In this document: one piece after another, positions 1 through 10,837 of the stretch
How the letters are laid out: each line of letters begins with the position of its first letter
Numbering within the stretch: the first letter of the stretch is position 1
Origin: an uncultured Burkholderiales bacterium
Lineage (GTDB): Bacteria; Pseudomonadota; Gammaproteobacteria; Burkholderiales; Burkholderiaceae_C
Assembly (NCBI GenBank): GCA_903932865.1
Contig: CAIZHQ010000026.1
Location: 264,038-328,037, forward strand
Direction of reading: 5' to 3'
DNA length: 64,000 nucleotides
Position numbers and translations under genes: made by a program
The notes under the pieces: model-generated
The model's database searches: none
What the model was told of the DNA's origin: nothing
The model's input: only the letters and a program-made list of their open reading frames with translations

Positions 1-779
<779 letters not shown>

Positions 780-809
780 GGCTCAGACGAAGACTTCCCT
801 ACCATTTTT

Positions 810-877
810 GTCATCCCGGACGTGTTCCGGGGTCCACCCTTTCCCCGCCATGGATGCCAGATCAAGTCCGGCATGAC
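810..877. repeat. REP-like palindromic repeat between purB and yaeQ
   Basis: Two 27-base arms (810-836 and 851-877) are imperfect inverted repeats. The left begins GTCATCCCGGAC and the right ends GTCCGGCATGAC, with 20 of 27 positions pairing around a 14-base loop. This GTCAT-x-CCGGA design is that of dispersed palindromic elements seen in many proteobacterial genomes. It may also act as the purB terminator. It covers an upstream ATG at 854 that could be mistaken for the yaeQ start. Confidence 0.7.
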
Positions 878-904
878 CAATGGAGGAAAACACCCAAGAA
901 CCCC

Positions 905-1465
905 ATGGCCCTCAAATCCACCATCTACAAAGCCAACCTGTCGATCGCTGACATCGATCACAGCTATTACGAAGACCACCAGCTCACACTGGCGCGTCAC
1001 CCCAGCGAGACCGATGAGCGCATGATGATCCGCCTGCTGGCGCTGGCCATCAACGCTTACAAGCTGCAGGCGGTGTGCAACGGCGACGGCAAGCTGGCCT
1101 TTGGTGCGGGCCTCTCCGACCCGGACGATCCGGACTGCAGCCTGCGCGATTTCACGGGCCGCACCCGCATGTGGATCGAGGTTGGGCAGCCCGAAGACAA
1201 GCCCATCATGAAAGCCTGCCAGAAGGCCGACGAGGTGTTGCTGTATTGCTTTAACCACGCTGCCGAAGTCTGGTGGAAAGGCATCGAGACCAAGTTGACG
1301 CGCCTGGACAAGTTGCAAGTCTGGCGTGTGCCGACCGAGGGCTCGCAGGAGTTGGCCAAGCTGGCCGAGCGCAGCATGCAGTTGCAAGCCACCGTGCAAG
1401 AAGGCTCAGTCACTTTCAGCAGCGACAAAGGCAGCGTGCACATTGAGTTGATCCGCTGGAAATAA
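905..1465 (+). CDS. yaeQ: YaeQ family protein
   Basis: This 186-residue protein matches the YaeQ family, small cytosolic proteins with a PD-(D/E)XK nuclease-like fold and no settled function; the E. coli member was once linked to suppression of rfaH defects. The recognisable parts are the N-terminal MALKSTIYKANLSIAD, the central RLLALAINAY and TRMWIEVGQPEDK, and the C-terminal HIELIRWK. I chose the ATG at 905 because the family begins MALKSTIYK and because the alternative ATG at 854 lies inside the palindromic repeat. GGAGG at 882-886 is rather far upstream (18 bases). It converges on argC. Confidence 0.9.
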   Translation: MALKSTIYKANLSIADIDHSYYEDHQLTLARHPSETDERMMIRLLALAINAYKLQAVCNGDGKLAFGAGLSDPDDPDCSLRDFTGRTRMWIEVGQPEDKPIMKACQKADEVLLYCFNHAAEVWWKGIETKLTRLDKLQVWRVPTEGSQELAKLAERSMQLQATVQEGSVTFSSDKGSVHIELIRWK

Positions 1466-1491
1466 GCGCAGAGTGGGTACAGCGTCAGGCT

Positions 1492-2415
1492 TCACAAACC
1501 CAGCATCAGTTCAATGTTTTGCACGGCCGCGCCGCTGGCGCCTTTGCCCAGGTTGTCCAACCGGGCGATGACCACGGCATGTCGGGCCTCTTCATTGGCA
1601 AATACCCGAATTTCCAGCTGGTTGGTGTTGTTCAGGGCGGTGGCATCCAGTTTGGCGTCGGCCGTGGCGGGCAGCACACTCACCCAGCCGCCTGCCGCCT
1701 GGCTGGCCGCGTAATGGGCCTGCAAGGCCGCGTGCAGGTCTGCGCCCGAGGGCTTGCCCGGCAAGCTGTCCAGATGCAGTGGCAGTTGCACCAACATGCC
1801 TTGGCGGAAATTGCCCACGGCGGGCACAAACAAGGGCCGCGTGGTCAGTCCGGTGTAGCGCATGATTTCGGGGATGTGCTTGTGCTTGAGGCCCAAGGCA
1901 TATGCCTCATGTAAGGGAGCCCGGCCTGCTTCGTAGTCTTCGATCATGCTGCGGCCGCCGCCGGAGTAACCACTCACGGATGGCAAGCACACTGGAAAAT
2001 CCCGCAGCAGCAAGCCCGCATCGATCAAGGGCCGCAAGATGGCGATCGCACCCGTGGCGTAGCAGCCGGGGTTGGCCACGCGCTGGGCCTGGCTTACGGC
2101 TGTGGCCTGGTCGGCGGCCAGCTCGGGAAAGCCGAACACCCAATCGGGGTGGCAACGGTGCGCGGTGGAGGCGTCCACAATGCGCGGCTTTTGGCCCGGC
2201 AGGCGGTCGATCATGGCCACCGATTCGATGGCCGCATCATCGTGCAGACACAACACCACCAAATCGGCCGCAGACATCAACTCGCGCTTGGCTTCGGGGT
2301 CTTTGCGGCGTGCCGGATCGATGCTGAGCACTTCGATCTGTGCCATCAGAGCCAGGCGCTCGCGAATTTGCAAACCCGTGGTGCCTGCTTCGCCATCGAT
2401 GAAAATTTTTGCCAT
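1492..2415 (-). CDS. argC: N-acetyl-gamma-glutamyl-phosphate reductase, short (type 2) form
   Basis: ArgC makes N-acetylglutamate semialdehyde from N-acetylglutamyl phosphate with NADPH, the third step of arginine synthesis. The 307-residue protein starts [21 protein letters not shown], a nucleotide-binding start typical of the shorter type 2 enzymes. It carries the active-site cysteine in [12 protein letters not shown] and a downstream histidine in LKHKHIPEI. The longer frame begins 39 bases upstream at 2454, but family alignment favours ATG at 2415. It stands alone and divergently from sucC, leaving about 185 bases of shared upstream DNA. Confidence 0.93.
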   Translation of the reverse strand: MAKIFIDGEAGTTGLQIRERLALMAQIEVLSIDPARRKDPEAKRELMSAADLVVLCLHDDAAIESVAMIDRLPGQKPRIVDASTAHRCHPDWVFGFPELAADQATAVSQAQRVANPGCYATGAIAILRPLIDAGLLLRDFPVCLPSVSGYSGGGRSMIEDYEAGRAPLHEAYALGLKHKHIPEIMRYTGLTTRPLFVPAVGNFRQGMLVQLPLHLDSLPGKPSGADLHAALQAHYAASQAAGGWVSVLPATADAKLDATALNNTNQLEIRVFANEEARHAVVIARLDNLGKGASGAAVQNIELMLGL

Positions 2416-2600
2416 GGGGATTACTTTTTGAAGAGTTCTGGCGCCGTGCGTCAAGCCTATGTAAGACGCAAGGCTCAGTATTGGTGCATTGCAGCATGAT
2501 ACAGTCGCACGCTGCAGTGTCCAGAGCCTGCTGGAGGGCCCTCCTTGATTGAAGGACCGCAGCGGACCGGTCGAATTCCACCCCTCTGAGAGAAGACCTC

Positions 2601-3761
<1,161 letters not shown>

Positions 3762-3765
3762 ATGT

Positions 3766-3846
3766 CTTTGTGGGACAGATCTTCAGCTCTGTCCCCAACT
3801 GATTAACTTTGCGGGACAGATCTTGAGCTCTGTCCCCAACTGATTA
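3766..3846. repeat. tandem 40-base hairpin repeat between sucC and sucD
   Basis: Two 40-base units (3766-3805 and 3807-3846) differ at only two positions and are separated by one base. Each contains the palindrome GGGACAGA-8 nt-TCTGTCCC (3772-3795 and 3813-3836) followed by CCAACTGATTA. On mRNA these would form two consecutive stem-loops directly after the sucC stop and just before the sucD ribosome site (GGAA at 3847). No U-tract follows either stem, so they look like mobile palindromes (REP type) or mRNA-stability elements rather than terminators. Confidence 0.8.
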
Positions 3847-3855
3847 GGAACACAC

Positions 3856-4752
3856 ATGTCGATCTACATCAACAAAGACACCAAAGTCATCACCCAAGGC
3901 ATCACCGGCAAAACCGGTCAGTTCCATACTGAGAAGTGCCAGGAATATGCGAACGGCAAGAACTGCTTCGTCGCGGGTGTGAACCCCAAGAAGGCCGGTG
4001 AGTCGATCTTCAACATCCCGATCTATGCATCGGTCAAGGAAGCCGCCACGCAAACTGGCGCGACCGTGTCCGTGATCTACGTGCCCCCAGCAGGCGCAGC
4101 CGCCGCCATCTGGGAAGCCGTGGAAGCCGATCTGGACATGGCCATCTGTATCACCGAGGGCATTCCAGTGCGTGACATGCTCGAAGTGCGCAACAAGATG
4201 AAGGCCAAGGAAGCCGCTGGCGGTAAGCGCACGCTGCTGCTGGGCCCCAACTGCCCCGGCTTGATCACCCCTGACGAAATCAAGATCGGCATCATGCCTG
4301 GTCACATCCACCGCAAAGGCCGCATCGGCGTGGTGTCCCGTTCGGGCACTTTGACCTATGAAGCCGTGGCGATGTTGACCGAAGTGGGTCTGGGCCAGTC
4401 CAGCGCCGTCGGTATCGGTGGCGACCCGATCAACGGTTTGAAGCACATCGACGTGATGAAGGCTTTCAATGACGATCCAGACACCGACGCGGTCATCATG
4501 ATCGGTGAAATTGGTGGCCCCGACGAAGCCGAAGCCGCCATGTGGTGCAAGGCCAATATGAAAAAGCCCGTGGTGGGTTTCATCGCCGGTGTGACGGCCC
4601 CTCCCGGCAAGCGCATGGGCCATGCCGGTGCTTTGATTTCCGGTGGTGCCGATACGGCCGATGCCAAGCTGGCCATCATGCAAGAGTGTGGCTTCATCGT
4701 CACACGTAACCCCTCTGAGCTGGGCAAACTGCTGAAGGCTCAGCTGAAGTAA
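3856..4752 (+). CDS. sucD: succinyl-CoA synthetase, ADP-forming, alpha subunit
   Basis: SucD binds CoA and carries the phosphohistidine intermediate of succinyl-CoA synthetase. The 298-residue protein begins MSIYINKDTKVITQGITGKTGQFH (CoA-binding Rossmann domain). It holds GPNCPGLITP and, near the C-terminus, MGHAGALISGG, whose His256 corresponds to the phosphorylated histidine of the family. Length is normal. It forms the expected sucCD pair, although the two hairpins in the 94-base gap could alter the ratio of the two subunits or the stability of the message. Confidence 0.97.
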   Translation: MSIYINKDTKVITQGITGKTGQFHTEKCQEYANGKNCFVAGVNPKKAGESIFNIPIYASVKEAATQTGATVSVIYVPPAGAAAAIWEAVEADLDMAICITEGIPVRDMLEVRNKMKAKEAAGGKRTLLLGPNCPGLITPDEIKIGIMPGHIHRKGRIGVVSRSGTLTYEAVAMLTEVGLGQSSAVGIGGDPINGLKHIDVMKAFNDDPDTDAVIMIGEIGGPDEAEAAMWCKANMKKPVVGFIAGVTAPPGKRMGHAGALISGGADTADAKLAIMQECGFIVTRNPSELGKLLKAQLK

Positions 4753-4902
4753 TCGGGGTTTTCCCTTGGGATGCAAACCTGTACCCTGAATGGGTGCTGT
4801 GGTTTGCCACAATAGCGAGGCCGGATGTCCTGCGGGAGAATTCGGCTTTTCTCATTTTGAAATCATGATTCGCTGACACCGTTTCAGCGTCAAAGGAATA
4901 CC

Positions 4903-5613
4903 GTGGAAGAATTTATGACCGCTACGTTCTGGGTCGCTGTGGCCCAGATCATCATGATCGATATCCTGTTGGGAGGTGACAACGCCGTGGTGATCGCTCT
5001 GGCTTGCCGCCAGTTGCCTGCTCACCAGCGGACCAAGGGCATCATGTGGGGTACGGCCGGTGCCATCATCCTGCGCGTGATCCTGATCTTTTTTGCGCTC
5101 ACCTTGCTGGCGATTCCCTTCCTCAAGTTTGTGGGGGCACTTTTGCTCATCTGGATCGGCGTCAAGCTCCTCACCCCCGATGCCGACGATGACCACAGCA
5201 ACATCCAGGGCAGCGACAAGCTCTGGGGCGCCGTCAAAACCGTGATCATTGCCGATTTGGTCATGAGCGTGGACAACGTCATTGCCATCGCCGGTGCCGC
5301 CCAGACTTCGGGCAACCCCGACCACCAAATGCCTTTGGTCATCTTCGGCTTGTTGGTCAGCATCCCGATCATCGTCTGGGGCAGCCAGCTGGTGCTCAAA
5401 CTCATGGACCGCTTCCCGGTGATCATCACCGCGGGCGGCATGTTGCTGGGCTGGATTGCGGGCACCATGATGCAAACCGATCCGGGCCTCGTGGCGTATT
5501 TGCCGCAAGACAAAGTATGGGGTTATGCCATGGGCTTGGCCGGTGCTTTGTTGGTGCTGGCTTTGGGCAAAATCATCATGGCTCGCCGCGTAACCCCGGA
5601 CAGCGCAGCTTAA
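4903..5613 (+). CDS. TerC family integral membrane protein (YjbE type)
   Basis: A 236-residue polytopic membrane protein with the paired acidic signatures of TerC proteins, LLGGDNAVVIAL (N-terminal half) and VMSVDNVIAIAG (C-terminal half), in transmembrane helices. TerC proteins have been linked to tellurite resistance and, in several bacteria, to manganese export or metal loading of secreted enzymes; the substrate here is unknown. The start is GTG at 4903, behind AAGGA at 4893-4897; an ATG at 4915 is an alternative. I looked for the yybP-ykoY manganese riboswitch often found ahead of such genes and did not see it in 4753-4902. A perfect terminator follows. Confidence 0.88.
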   Translation: MEEFMTATFWVAVAQIIMIDILLGGDNAVVIALACRQLPAHQRTKGIMWGTAGAIILRVILIFFALTLLAIPFLKFVGALLLIWIGVKLLTPDADDDHSNIQGSDKLWGAVKTVIIADLVMSVDNVIAIAGAAQTSGNPDHQMPLVIFGLLVSIPIIVWGSQLVLKLMDRFPVIITAGGMLLGWIAGTMMQTDPGLVAYLPQDKVWGYAMGLAGALLVLALGKIIMARRVTPDSAA

Positions 5614-5629
5614 ACCTGACCGGATTTTT

Positions 5630-5660
5630 CAGCCCCAAGTCGTACCGCGACTTGGGGCTG
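5630..5660 (+). terminator. rho-independent terminator after the terC-like gene
   Basis: A perfect 13-base-pair stem (CAGCCCCAAGTCG / CGACTTGGGGCTG) with a 5-base loop lies 16 bases after the stop codon. The following tract, TTGTCCGTTT, is only moderately T-rich. It separates the terC-like gene from the pilin. Confidence 0.8.
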
Positions 5661-5763
5661 TTGTCCGTTTGTGGGTTCATGGTTCTCAAAAGCTACAAAC
5701 CACACTGGAGTTTGATGGGGGGATGATTTACCATCCGTACTCATTAACCAGGGAGCAAATGCC

Positions 5764-6246
5764 ATGCAAAAAAGGCAGCAAGGTTTGACACTGATCGAGC
5801 TGATGATCGTCATTGCGATCATTGGCATTTTGGGCGCTTTAGCGCTACCGGCCTACCAGGACTACAGCATCCGGGCTAGGGTTTCCGAGATGCTGTTGGC
5901 CGCAGGCGGGTGTAAAACTGCCGCCAATGAGGCGATCACTTCTGCTTCTCAGGCTGATGTCTCTGCCACATTGCCCATGGTCTGTGAAAACCAGACCAGC
6001 AAATACGTCAGTCGCATCGGCGCTGATGCCAATGGCGTGATCACCGTGGTGGGCAACCATGAGACGCTGCGTGGCAGCACCAGCGCGTCGGCCAACAGCA
6101 TCAGCCTGACGCCTATTCAGACGGGCAGCACCGCTGTCAACGGCAGCACCGATGGGGGCAAGCCCATCGCCAGCTGGCGCTGCGGTCCGGCCGCCACCAA
6201 TGGATTGCCAGCCAAATACTTGCCCGCTTCGTGCAAGGCATCCTGA
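5764..6246 (+). CDS. type IV major pilin-like protein (prepilin)
   Basis: A 160-residue prepilin with a short basic leader MQKRQQG followed by the hydrophobic N-terminal helix [20 protein letters not shown]. Prepilin peptidase would cut after Gly7, giving a mature start of Leu (Phe is usual) and the invariant Glu5 (Glu12 of the precursor). The globular part has four cysteines (50, 74, 140, 157). The last pair would enclose a C-terminal loop of the kind found in pilins, and the chain ends C-K-A-S with serine as the final residue. GGGAG lies before the ATG. The next gene encodes a pilin-type oligosaccharide ligase, so the protein is probably glycosylated. Whether it is the only or the main pilin cannot be told here. 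Confidence 0.87.
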   Translation: MQKRQQGLTLIELMIVIAIIGILGALALPAYQDYSIRARVSEMLLAAGGCKTAANEAITSASQADVSATLPMVCENQTSKYVSRIGADANGVITVVGNHETLRGSTSASANSISLTPIQTGSTAVNGSTDGGKPIASWRCGPAATNGLPAKYLPASCKAS

Positions 6247-6266
6247 TCGTTTTGACCACGCTTGAG

Positions 6267-6286
6267 CGCCCGGCCCTTGTCGGGCG
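6267..6286 (+). terminator. stem-loop after the pilin gene
   Basis: CGCCCG-8 nt-CGGGCG forms a 6-base-pair GC stem, followed by only TTGG. It may be a partial terminator that keeps expression of the downstream ligase below that of the pilin, as is common behind highly expressed pilin genes. This is a weak call. Confidence 0.45.
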
Positions 6287-6308
6287 TTGGTCTGTCGATT
6301 GAGTTCTC

Positions 6309-7775
6309 ATGTCAGAGCTTCGGGCAACAGAACAAGGCACTGGCCGCATTGACCATGTGTGGTTGGTGTTGCTCTTGGCGTGGCCATGGGTGCAGCCTTT
6401 TACCAGCACCCCTTTGCCCAATGCGTGGCCATGGCTGACCAGCTGGACTTGCTTGGCACTGGCAATGTTGGTGTGGCAGCGCCTGACGGTGGCCGCTGTT
6501 GTTCAAAGTTGGGCTATCGCAGCGTTGCTCAGCAGTGCCATGGGTTTGGTGCAATTCTTTGGCCAAGCCGAGCTTTGGGCGCCTGCCTTGCATGTGCCCG
6601 CCTATCTGGGTGACGCCTTGGGCAACTTGCGCCAACGGAACCAATTGGCCAGTTTGCTGGCCATGGGCATCTTGGCGGTGATGACCTGGCGTGCCCTGGG
6701 CCTGTCCATCGCGCACAGCCTTTGGATGCTGGCTTTGTTGGCCATGGGCATGGCCGCGACATCTTCCCGCACTGGTTTGCTCCAGCTTCTGTTCATTGGC
6801 CTGTGGATGCTGTTTCTGCGCTCGGCCCCCAAGGCGCGCGAGGCCTTGGCGCTCACTGTGTTCGTGCTGGGCGTGTATGCCTTGGCCTCTTGGGTGTTGC
6901 CTGGGATGTTGCAGCAGTTGAGTGGACAGGCCACGGACAACGCCATGGCGCGCATGGGTGCCTTGGGCGGTTGCGGCAGCCGCCAGGTGCTCTGGTCCAA
7001 TGTGCTGCACCTGGTGGCGCAAAAACCACTGGGCGGTTGGGGCTGGGACCAGCTGCGCTATGCGCACTACATCACCGAATACCCATCGGAACGCTTTTGC
7101 GACATGTTGGGCAACGCCCATAACCTGCCTTTGCACACCGCGTTTGTTTGGGGCGTGCCAGCCGCCTTGGCAGGGACGCTGGGCGTGTCGGTGTGGGTCA
7201 TGCGTGCCAGGCCGTGGCGCTACAAAAGTGCAGGGCATCAGCTTGCGTGGGGGGTGCTCGGTGTCCTGGCTCTGCACAGTATGCTGGAGTACCCCCTTTG
7301 GTACGGTCCCTTTCAGGTGGCCTTGTTGCTTTGTCTGTGGCTCATGGGTGGGTGGGTTTGGCAAGCTTGCCAAAACAGGGCTCGAACGACCGGATTGGGC
7401 GTGGTTTTGCTGGGCATTTTGGCTTTCACTGCCTACGACCATGCACAAGTCCAACAGATTTACAGACCTTCAGCGCAGCGCTACAGCGTCTGGCGTGACC
7501 AAGCGCTGCAAGTGGCGCAACGTTCCTGGTTGTTTCGCGGCACGGCCTTGTTTGCGCAGGTCACCACCACGCCGGTGCATGCTGGCAATGCCCGCGCCAT
7601 GCTGGAGGACAGTTTGCGGGCCATGCACATTTCGCCTGAGCCGCGCGTGATTGAAAAACTGCTCGACAGCGCCCAACTGTTGGGTGAAGATGCTCTGTAT
7701 GAAGCGCATAAAAAGCATTTTCAGAGGGTTTACCCACAAGCCTATCTGGCTTGGACCCACCATCGACAACCTTGA
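6309..7775 (+). CDS. PglL/TfpO-like O-oligosaccharyltransferase (Wzy_C family)
   Basis: A 488-residue inner-membrane protein with about ten hydrophobic segments and the Wzy_C/O-antigen-ligase signature set: NLRQRNQLA (106-114), SSRTG (152-156), GWGWDQLRYAH (243-253, periplasmic loop) and NAHNLPLH (269-276). A soluble C-terminal tail of about 110 residues follows, as in PglL proteins. Such enzymes move a lipid-linked glycan onto serine or threonine of pilins and other periplasmic proteins. Its place 62 bases behind a pilin gene resembles the pilA-pilO/tfpO arrangement of Pseudomonas and supports a role in pilin glycosylation. A lipopolysaccharide O-antigen ligase is the alternative. Confidence 0.84.
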   Translation: MSELRATEQGTGRIDHVWLVLLLAWPWVQPFTSTPLPNAWPWLTSWTCLALAMLVWQRLTVAAVVQSWAIAALLSSAMGLVQFFGQAELWAPALHVPAYLGDALGNLRQRNQLASLLAMGILAVMTWRALGLSIAHSLWMLALLAMGMAATSSRTGLLQLLFIGLWMLFLRSAPKAREALALTVFVLGVYALASWVLPGMLQQLSGQATDNAMARMGALGGCGSRQVLWSNVLHLVAQKPLGGWGWDQLRYAHYITEYPSERFCDMLGNAHNLPLHTAFVWGVPAALAGTLGVSVWVMRARPWRYKSAGHQLAWGVLGVLALHSMLEYPLWYGPFQVALLLCLWLMGGWVWQACQNRARTTGLGVVLLGILAFTAYDHAQVQQIYRPSAQRYSVWRDQALQVAQRSWLFRGTALFAQVTTTPVHAGNARAMLEDSLRAMHISPEPRVIEKLLDSAQLLGEDALYEAHKKHFQRVYPQAYLAWTHHRQP

Positions 7776-7903
7776 ACAACAAGAAAGTGCTGGATCAAAT
7801 TTTGAAAATGACCCCATTGGGCAATGGCATCAACCGACAGATTTAAAAATGAGCAGCCAAGTAAGAGGTGGGCACTTGGGTGAAAAAACGCCTTGGACAT
7901 GCT

Positions 7904-7935
7904 TTGACGGCGCAAAGAACGGGCAAGGTTAAAAT
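7904..7935 (+). promoter_or_regulatory. possible promoter of the metH transcript
   Basis: TTGACG (7904-7909) and TAAAAT (7930-7935) precede the riboswitch by a few bases. The 20-base spacer is longer than ideal, so this is tentative. Bases 7776-7903 hold no recognisable gene. Confidence 0.35.
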
Positions 7936-7941
7936 CACTGC

Positions 7942-8041
7942 ATTACCCAAGGAGCGTTGCAGCCCGTCACCTGTCAGGTGCATCGGGTCAGGCTTGGGGC
8001 CGTTCAATGTCTGAATGATTTTGCACAACGACGCTCACCTT
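7942..8041 (+). promoter_or_regulatory. S-adenosylhomocysteine (SAH) riboswitch upstream of metH
   Basis: The segment reads ACCCAAGGAGCGTTGCAG near 7945, GTCAGGCTTGGG ending at 7998 and ACAACGACGCTCACC near 8026-8039, the hallmark blocks of the SAH riboswitch. P1 can form from CCCAAG (7946-7951) with CTTGGG (7993-7998). The pseudoknot pairs GAGCGTTG (7952-7959) with CAACGACGCTC (8026-8036). This class binds S-adenosylhomocysteine, the product of methyltransferases, and normally turns on genes of SAH recycling such as ahcY and metH, which fits the gene downstream. Confidence 0.9.
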
Positions 8042-8057
8042 CAAGTCCAAGGTGAGC
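8033..8057 (+). promoter_or_regulatory. switching hairpin that masks the metH ribosome binding site
   Basis: GCTCACCTT (8033-8041), whose first bases form the 3' strand of the riboswitch pseudoknot, is perfectly complementary to AAGGTGAGC (8049-8057) across a 7-base loop. AAGGTGAG is the Shine-Dalgarno sequence for the GTG start at 8060. The two pairings of GCTC are mutually exclusive, so SAH binding should release the ribosome site. Confidence 0.75.
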
Positions 8058-8059
8058 CC

Positions 8060-10837
8060 GTGTCTGTTGTCGCGTCCAAAATCGTGTCTGTCCCCCCCAT
8101 GAAGTTGTCCGGTCTGGAGCCTGTCTCCATCGGCGCGGCCTCGTTGTTTGTCAACGTGGGCGAGCGCACCAACGTGACCGGTTCGAAGGCCTTTGCCCGC
8201 ATGATCCTGAACGGCGAGTACGAGCAGGCCCTGGCCGTGGCGCGCCAGCAGGTGGAAAACGGCGCGCAGATCATCGACGTGAACATGGACGAAGCCATGC
8301 TCGACAGCCAGGCGGCGATGGTGCGGTTCTTGAACCTGATGGCGGGCGAGCCGGACATTGCCCGTGTGCCGGTGATGGTGGACTCGTCCAAGTGGACGGT
8401 GATCGAAGCCGGTCTGCGCTGCATCCAGGGCAAGGGCATCGTCAACTCGATCAGCATGAAAGAGGGCGTGGACGAGTTCAAGCGCCAAGCCACGCTGGTC
8501 AAGCGCTATGGCGCAGCCGCCGTGGTCATGGCGTTTGATGAAAAAGGCCAGGCCGACACTTACGCACGCAAGGTTGAAATTTGCGAACGCGCTTATCGCG
8601 TGCTGGTGGATGAAGTTGGATTTCCGGCCGAAGACATCATCTTTGACCCGAACATTTTCGCGATTGCCACCGGCATCGAAGAGCACGACAACTACGCGGT
8701 GGACTTCATCAATGCCACGCGTTGGATCAAACAAAACCTGCCGGGTGCCAAGGTGAGCGGAGGCGTTTCCAACGTGTCCTTCAGCTTCCGCGGCAACGAC
8801 CCTGTGCGCGAGGCCATCCACACCGTGTTTCTGTACCACGCCATCCAGGCGGGCATGGACATGGGCATCGTGAACGCGGGCATGGTCGGTGTGTACGACG
8901 ACCTTGAGCCCACGCTGCGCGAGCGGGTGGAAGACGTGGTGCTCAACCGCACCCCTCAATACAAAGAAGGCGAAGCGCGCTTGACCCCTGGCGAGCGCCT
9001 GATTGAAGTGGCAGAAACTGCCAAGGGCGCGGCCAAAGACGACAGCCAAAAATTGGCTTGGCGCGGCACGCCCGATGCGCCGGTGCGCGTGGCTCAGCGT
9101 TTGTCACATTCCTTGGTGCACGGCATCACCGACTTCATCAGCGACGACACCGAAGAGGCGTACCGCGAGATTTTGGACAAGGGCGGTCGCCCTTTGCATG
9201 TGATCGAAGGCCCCTTGATGGACGGCATGAACGTGGTCGGTGACCTGTTCGGCCAGGGCAAGATGTTTTTGCCACAGGTGGTCAAGAGCGCCCGCGTGAT
9301 GAAGCAGGCCGTGGCGCATTTGCTGCCCTACATCGAAGCCGAAAAACTCGCCCAAGAAGCGGCGGGCGAAGACGTGAAAGCCAAGGGCAAGATCGTGATC
9401 GCCACCGTCAAGGGCGATGTGCACGACATCGGTAAAAACATCGTCACCGTGGTCTTGCAGTGCAACAACTTTGAAGTCGTCAACATGGGCGTGATGGTGC
9501 CCTGCCACGAAATTTTGGCCAAGGCCAAGGAAGAGAACGCCGACATCATTGGCCTGTCGGGCCTGATCACGCCCAGCCTCGAAGAGATGCAGTACGTCGC
9601 GGCCGAGATGGAAAAAGACGCGTACTTTCGCGATCGCCAGATGCCCCTTTTGATCGGTGGTGCGACCTGCAGCCGTGTGCACACGGCGGTCAAAATCGCG
9701 CCCCATTACACCGGCCCGGTGGTGTATGTCCCCGACGCTTCGCGCAGCGTGGGCGTGGCGCAAGGTTTGTTGTCTGAGCAAGCGGCCAAATTCATCGCCG
9801 ACCTGAACCAGGACTACGCCAAGGTGCGCGAGCAGCACGCCAACAAAAAGCAAACCCCCATGTGGCCGCTGGCCCAAGCCCGCGCCAACAAGACACCGAT
9901 CGATTGGTCAGAGGGCGTGCCCGCCGCGCCCAAGTTCATTGGCCGGCGTGTGTTCAAAAACTACGACCTGGCCGAGATCGCGCAGTACATCGATTGGGGC
10001 CCGTTCTTTCAGACCTGGGATCTGGCCGGGCCTTTCCCCGCCATCCTCGACGACGAAGTGGTGGGTGAACAAGCCCGCAAGGTGCTGGCCGACGGTCAGG
10101 CCATGCTGCAAAAAATCATCGACGGCCGCTGGGTCACGGCCAACGCCGTGTTGGGCCTGTACCCCGCCAACAGCGTGAATGACGACGACATCGCGCTGTA
10201 CACCGATGCCTCGCGCAGCCAAGTGGCCATGACTTGGCGCGGCCTGCGTCAGCAAACCGAAAAGCAGCGCATAGACGGTGTGATGCGCCCTAGCCGTTGC
10301 TTGGCCGACTTTGTGGCGCCCTCTGGCACGGCTGCAGACCATGTGGGCGTGTTCGCCGTCACCGCAGGCATTGGTGCCGACAAACGCGCTGCCGCATTTG
10401 AAGCCGCACACGACGACTACAGCGCCATCTTGCTCAAGTCACTGGCCGACCGCTTGGCCGAAGCACTGGCCGAATGCCTGCACAAAAAAGTGCGCACCGA
10501 CCTGTGGGGCTACGCCACAGCCGAGTCGCTCAGCAACGCGGACCTGATCGCCGAAAAGTACCAAGGCATCCGCCCCGCGCCCGGTTACCCGGCTTGCCCC
10601 GACCACAGCGCCAAACACGCCATGTTCGACTTGCTGCAGTGCCAAGACATCGGCATGGGCCTGACCGAAAGCCTGGCCATGACGCCTGCGGCCAGCGTGT
10701 GTGGCTTTTACCTGTCCCACCCCGAGGCCCAGTACTTCAGCGTGGGCAAGGTGGGCGATGACCAGGTGCAAGATTTGGCCGAGCGCAGCGGTGTCGAGGT
10801 GAAAGACCTGCAACGCCTGCTGGCCCCCAACCTGTGA
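8060..10837 (+). CDS. metH: cobalamin-dependent methionine synthase lacking the homocysteine-binding domain
   Basis: MetH transfers a methyl group from methyl-tetrahydrofolate through cobalamin to homocysteine. From the GTG at 8060 the protein has about 925 residues: a pterin-binding domain ([15 protein letters not shown], then [10 protein letters not shown]), the helical cap, the B12 domain with DVHDIGKN (cobalt-ligating His455) and GLSGLITPS, and the C-terminal SAM-dependent reactivation domain ([13 protein letters not shown]). The N-terminal homocysteine/zinc domain of about 320 residues is absent, so a separate partner must exist elsewhere. The GTG was chosen because it has AAGGTGAG 3 bases upstream within the regulatory hairpin. 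The upstream ATG at 8015 lies inside the riboswitch; ATG 8099 is a second option. Confidence 0.94.
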   Translation: MSVVASKIVSVPPMKLSGLEPVSIGAASLFVNVGERTNVTGSKAFARMILNGEYEQALAVARQQVENGAQIIDVNMDEAMLDSQAAMVRFLNLMAGEPDIARVPVMVDSSKWTVIEAGLRCIQGKGIVNSISMKEGVDEFKRQATLVKRYGAAAVVMAFDEKGQADTYARKVEICERAYRVLVDEVGFPAEDIIFDPNIFAIATGIEEHDNYAVDFINATRWIKQNLPGAKVSGGVSNVSFSFRGNDPVREAIHTVFLYHAIQAGMDMGIVNAGMVGVYDDLEPTLRERVEDVVLNRTPQYKEGEARLTPGERLIEVAETAKGAAKDDSQKLAWRGTPDAPVRVAQRLSHSLVHGITDFISDDTEEAYREILDKGGRPLHVIEGPLMDGMNVVGDLFGQGKMFLPQVVKSARVMKQAVAHLLPYIEAEKLAQEAAGEDVKAKGKIVIATVKGDVHDIGKNIVTVVLQCNNFEVVNMGVMVPCHEILAKAKEENADIIGLSGLITPSLEEMQYVAAEMEKDAYFRDRQMPLLIGGATCSRVHTAVKIAPHYTGPVVYVPDASRSVGVAQGLLSEQAAKFIADLNQDYAKVREQHANKKQTPMWPLAQARANKTPIDWSEGVPAAPKFIGRRVFKNYDLAEIAQYIDWGPFFQTWDLAGPFPAILDDEVVGEQARKVLADGQAMLQKIIDGRWVTANAVLGLYPANSVNDDDIALYTDASRSQVAMTWRGLRQQTEKQRIDGVMRPSRCLADFVAPSGTAADHVGVFAVTAGIGADKRAAAFEAAHDDYSAILLKSLADRLAEALAECLHKKVRTDLWGYATAESLSNADLIAEKYQGIRPAPGYPACPDHSAKHAMFDLLQCQDIGMGLTESLAMTPAASVCGFYLSHPEAQYFSVGKVGDDQVQDLAERSGVEVKDLQRLLAPNL

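Noticed and set aside
4753..4902. Manganese (yybP-ykoY) riboswitch before the TerC-like gene
   Set aside because: Looked for because TerC genes often have it; the conserved blocks of that aptamer are not present.
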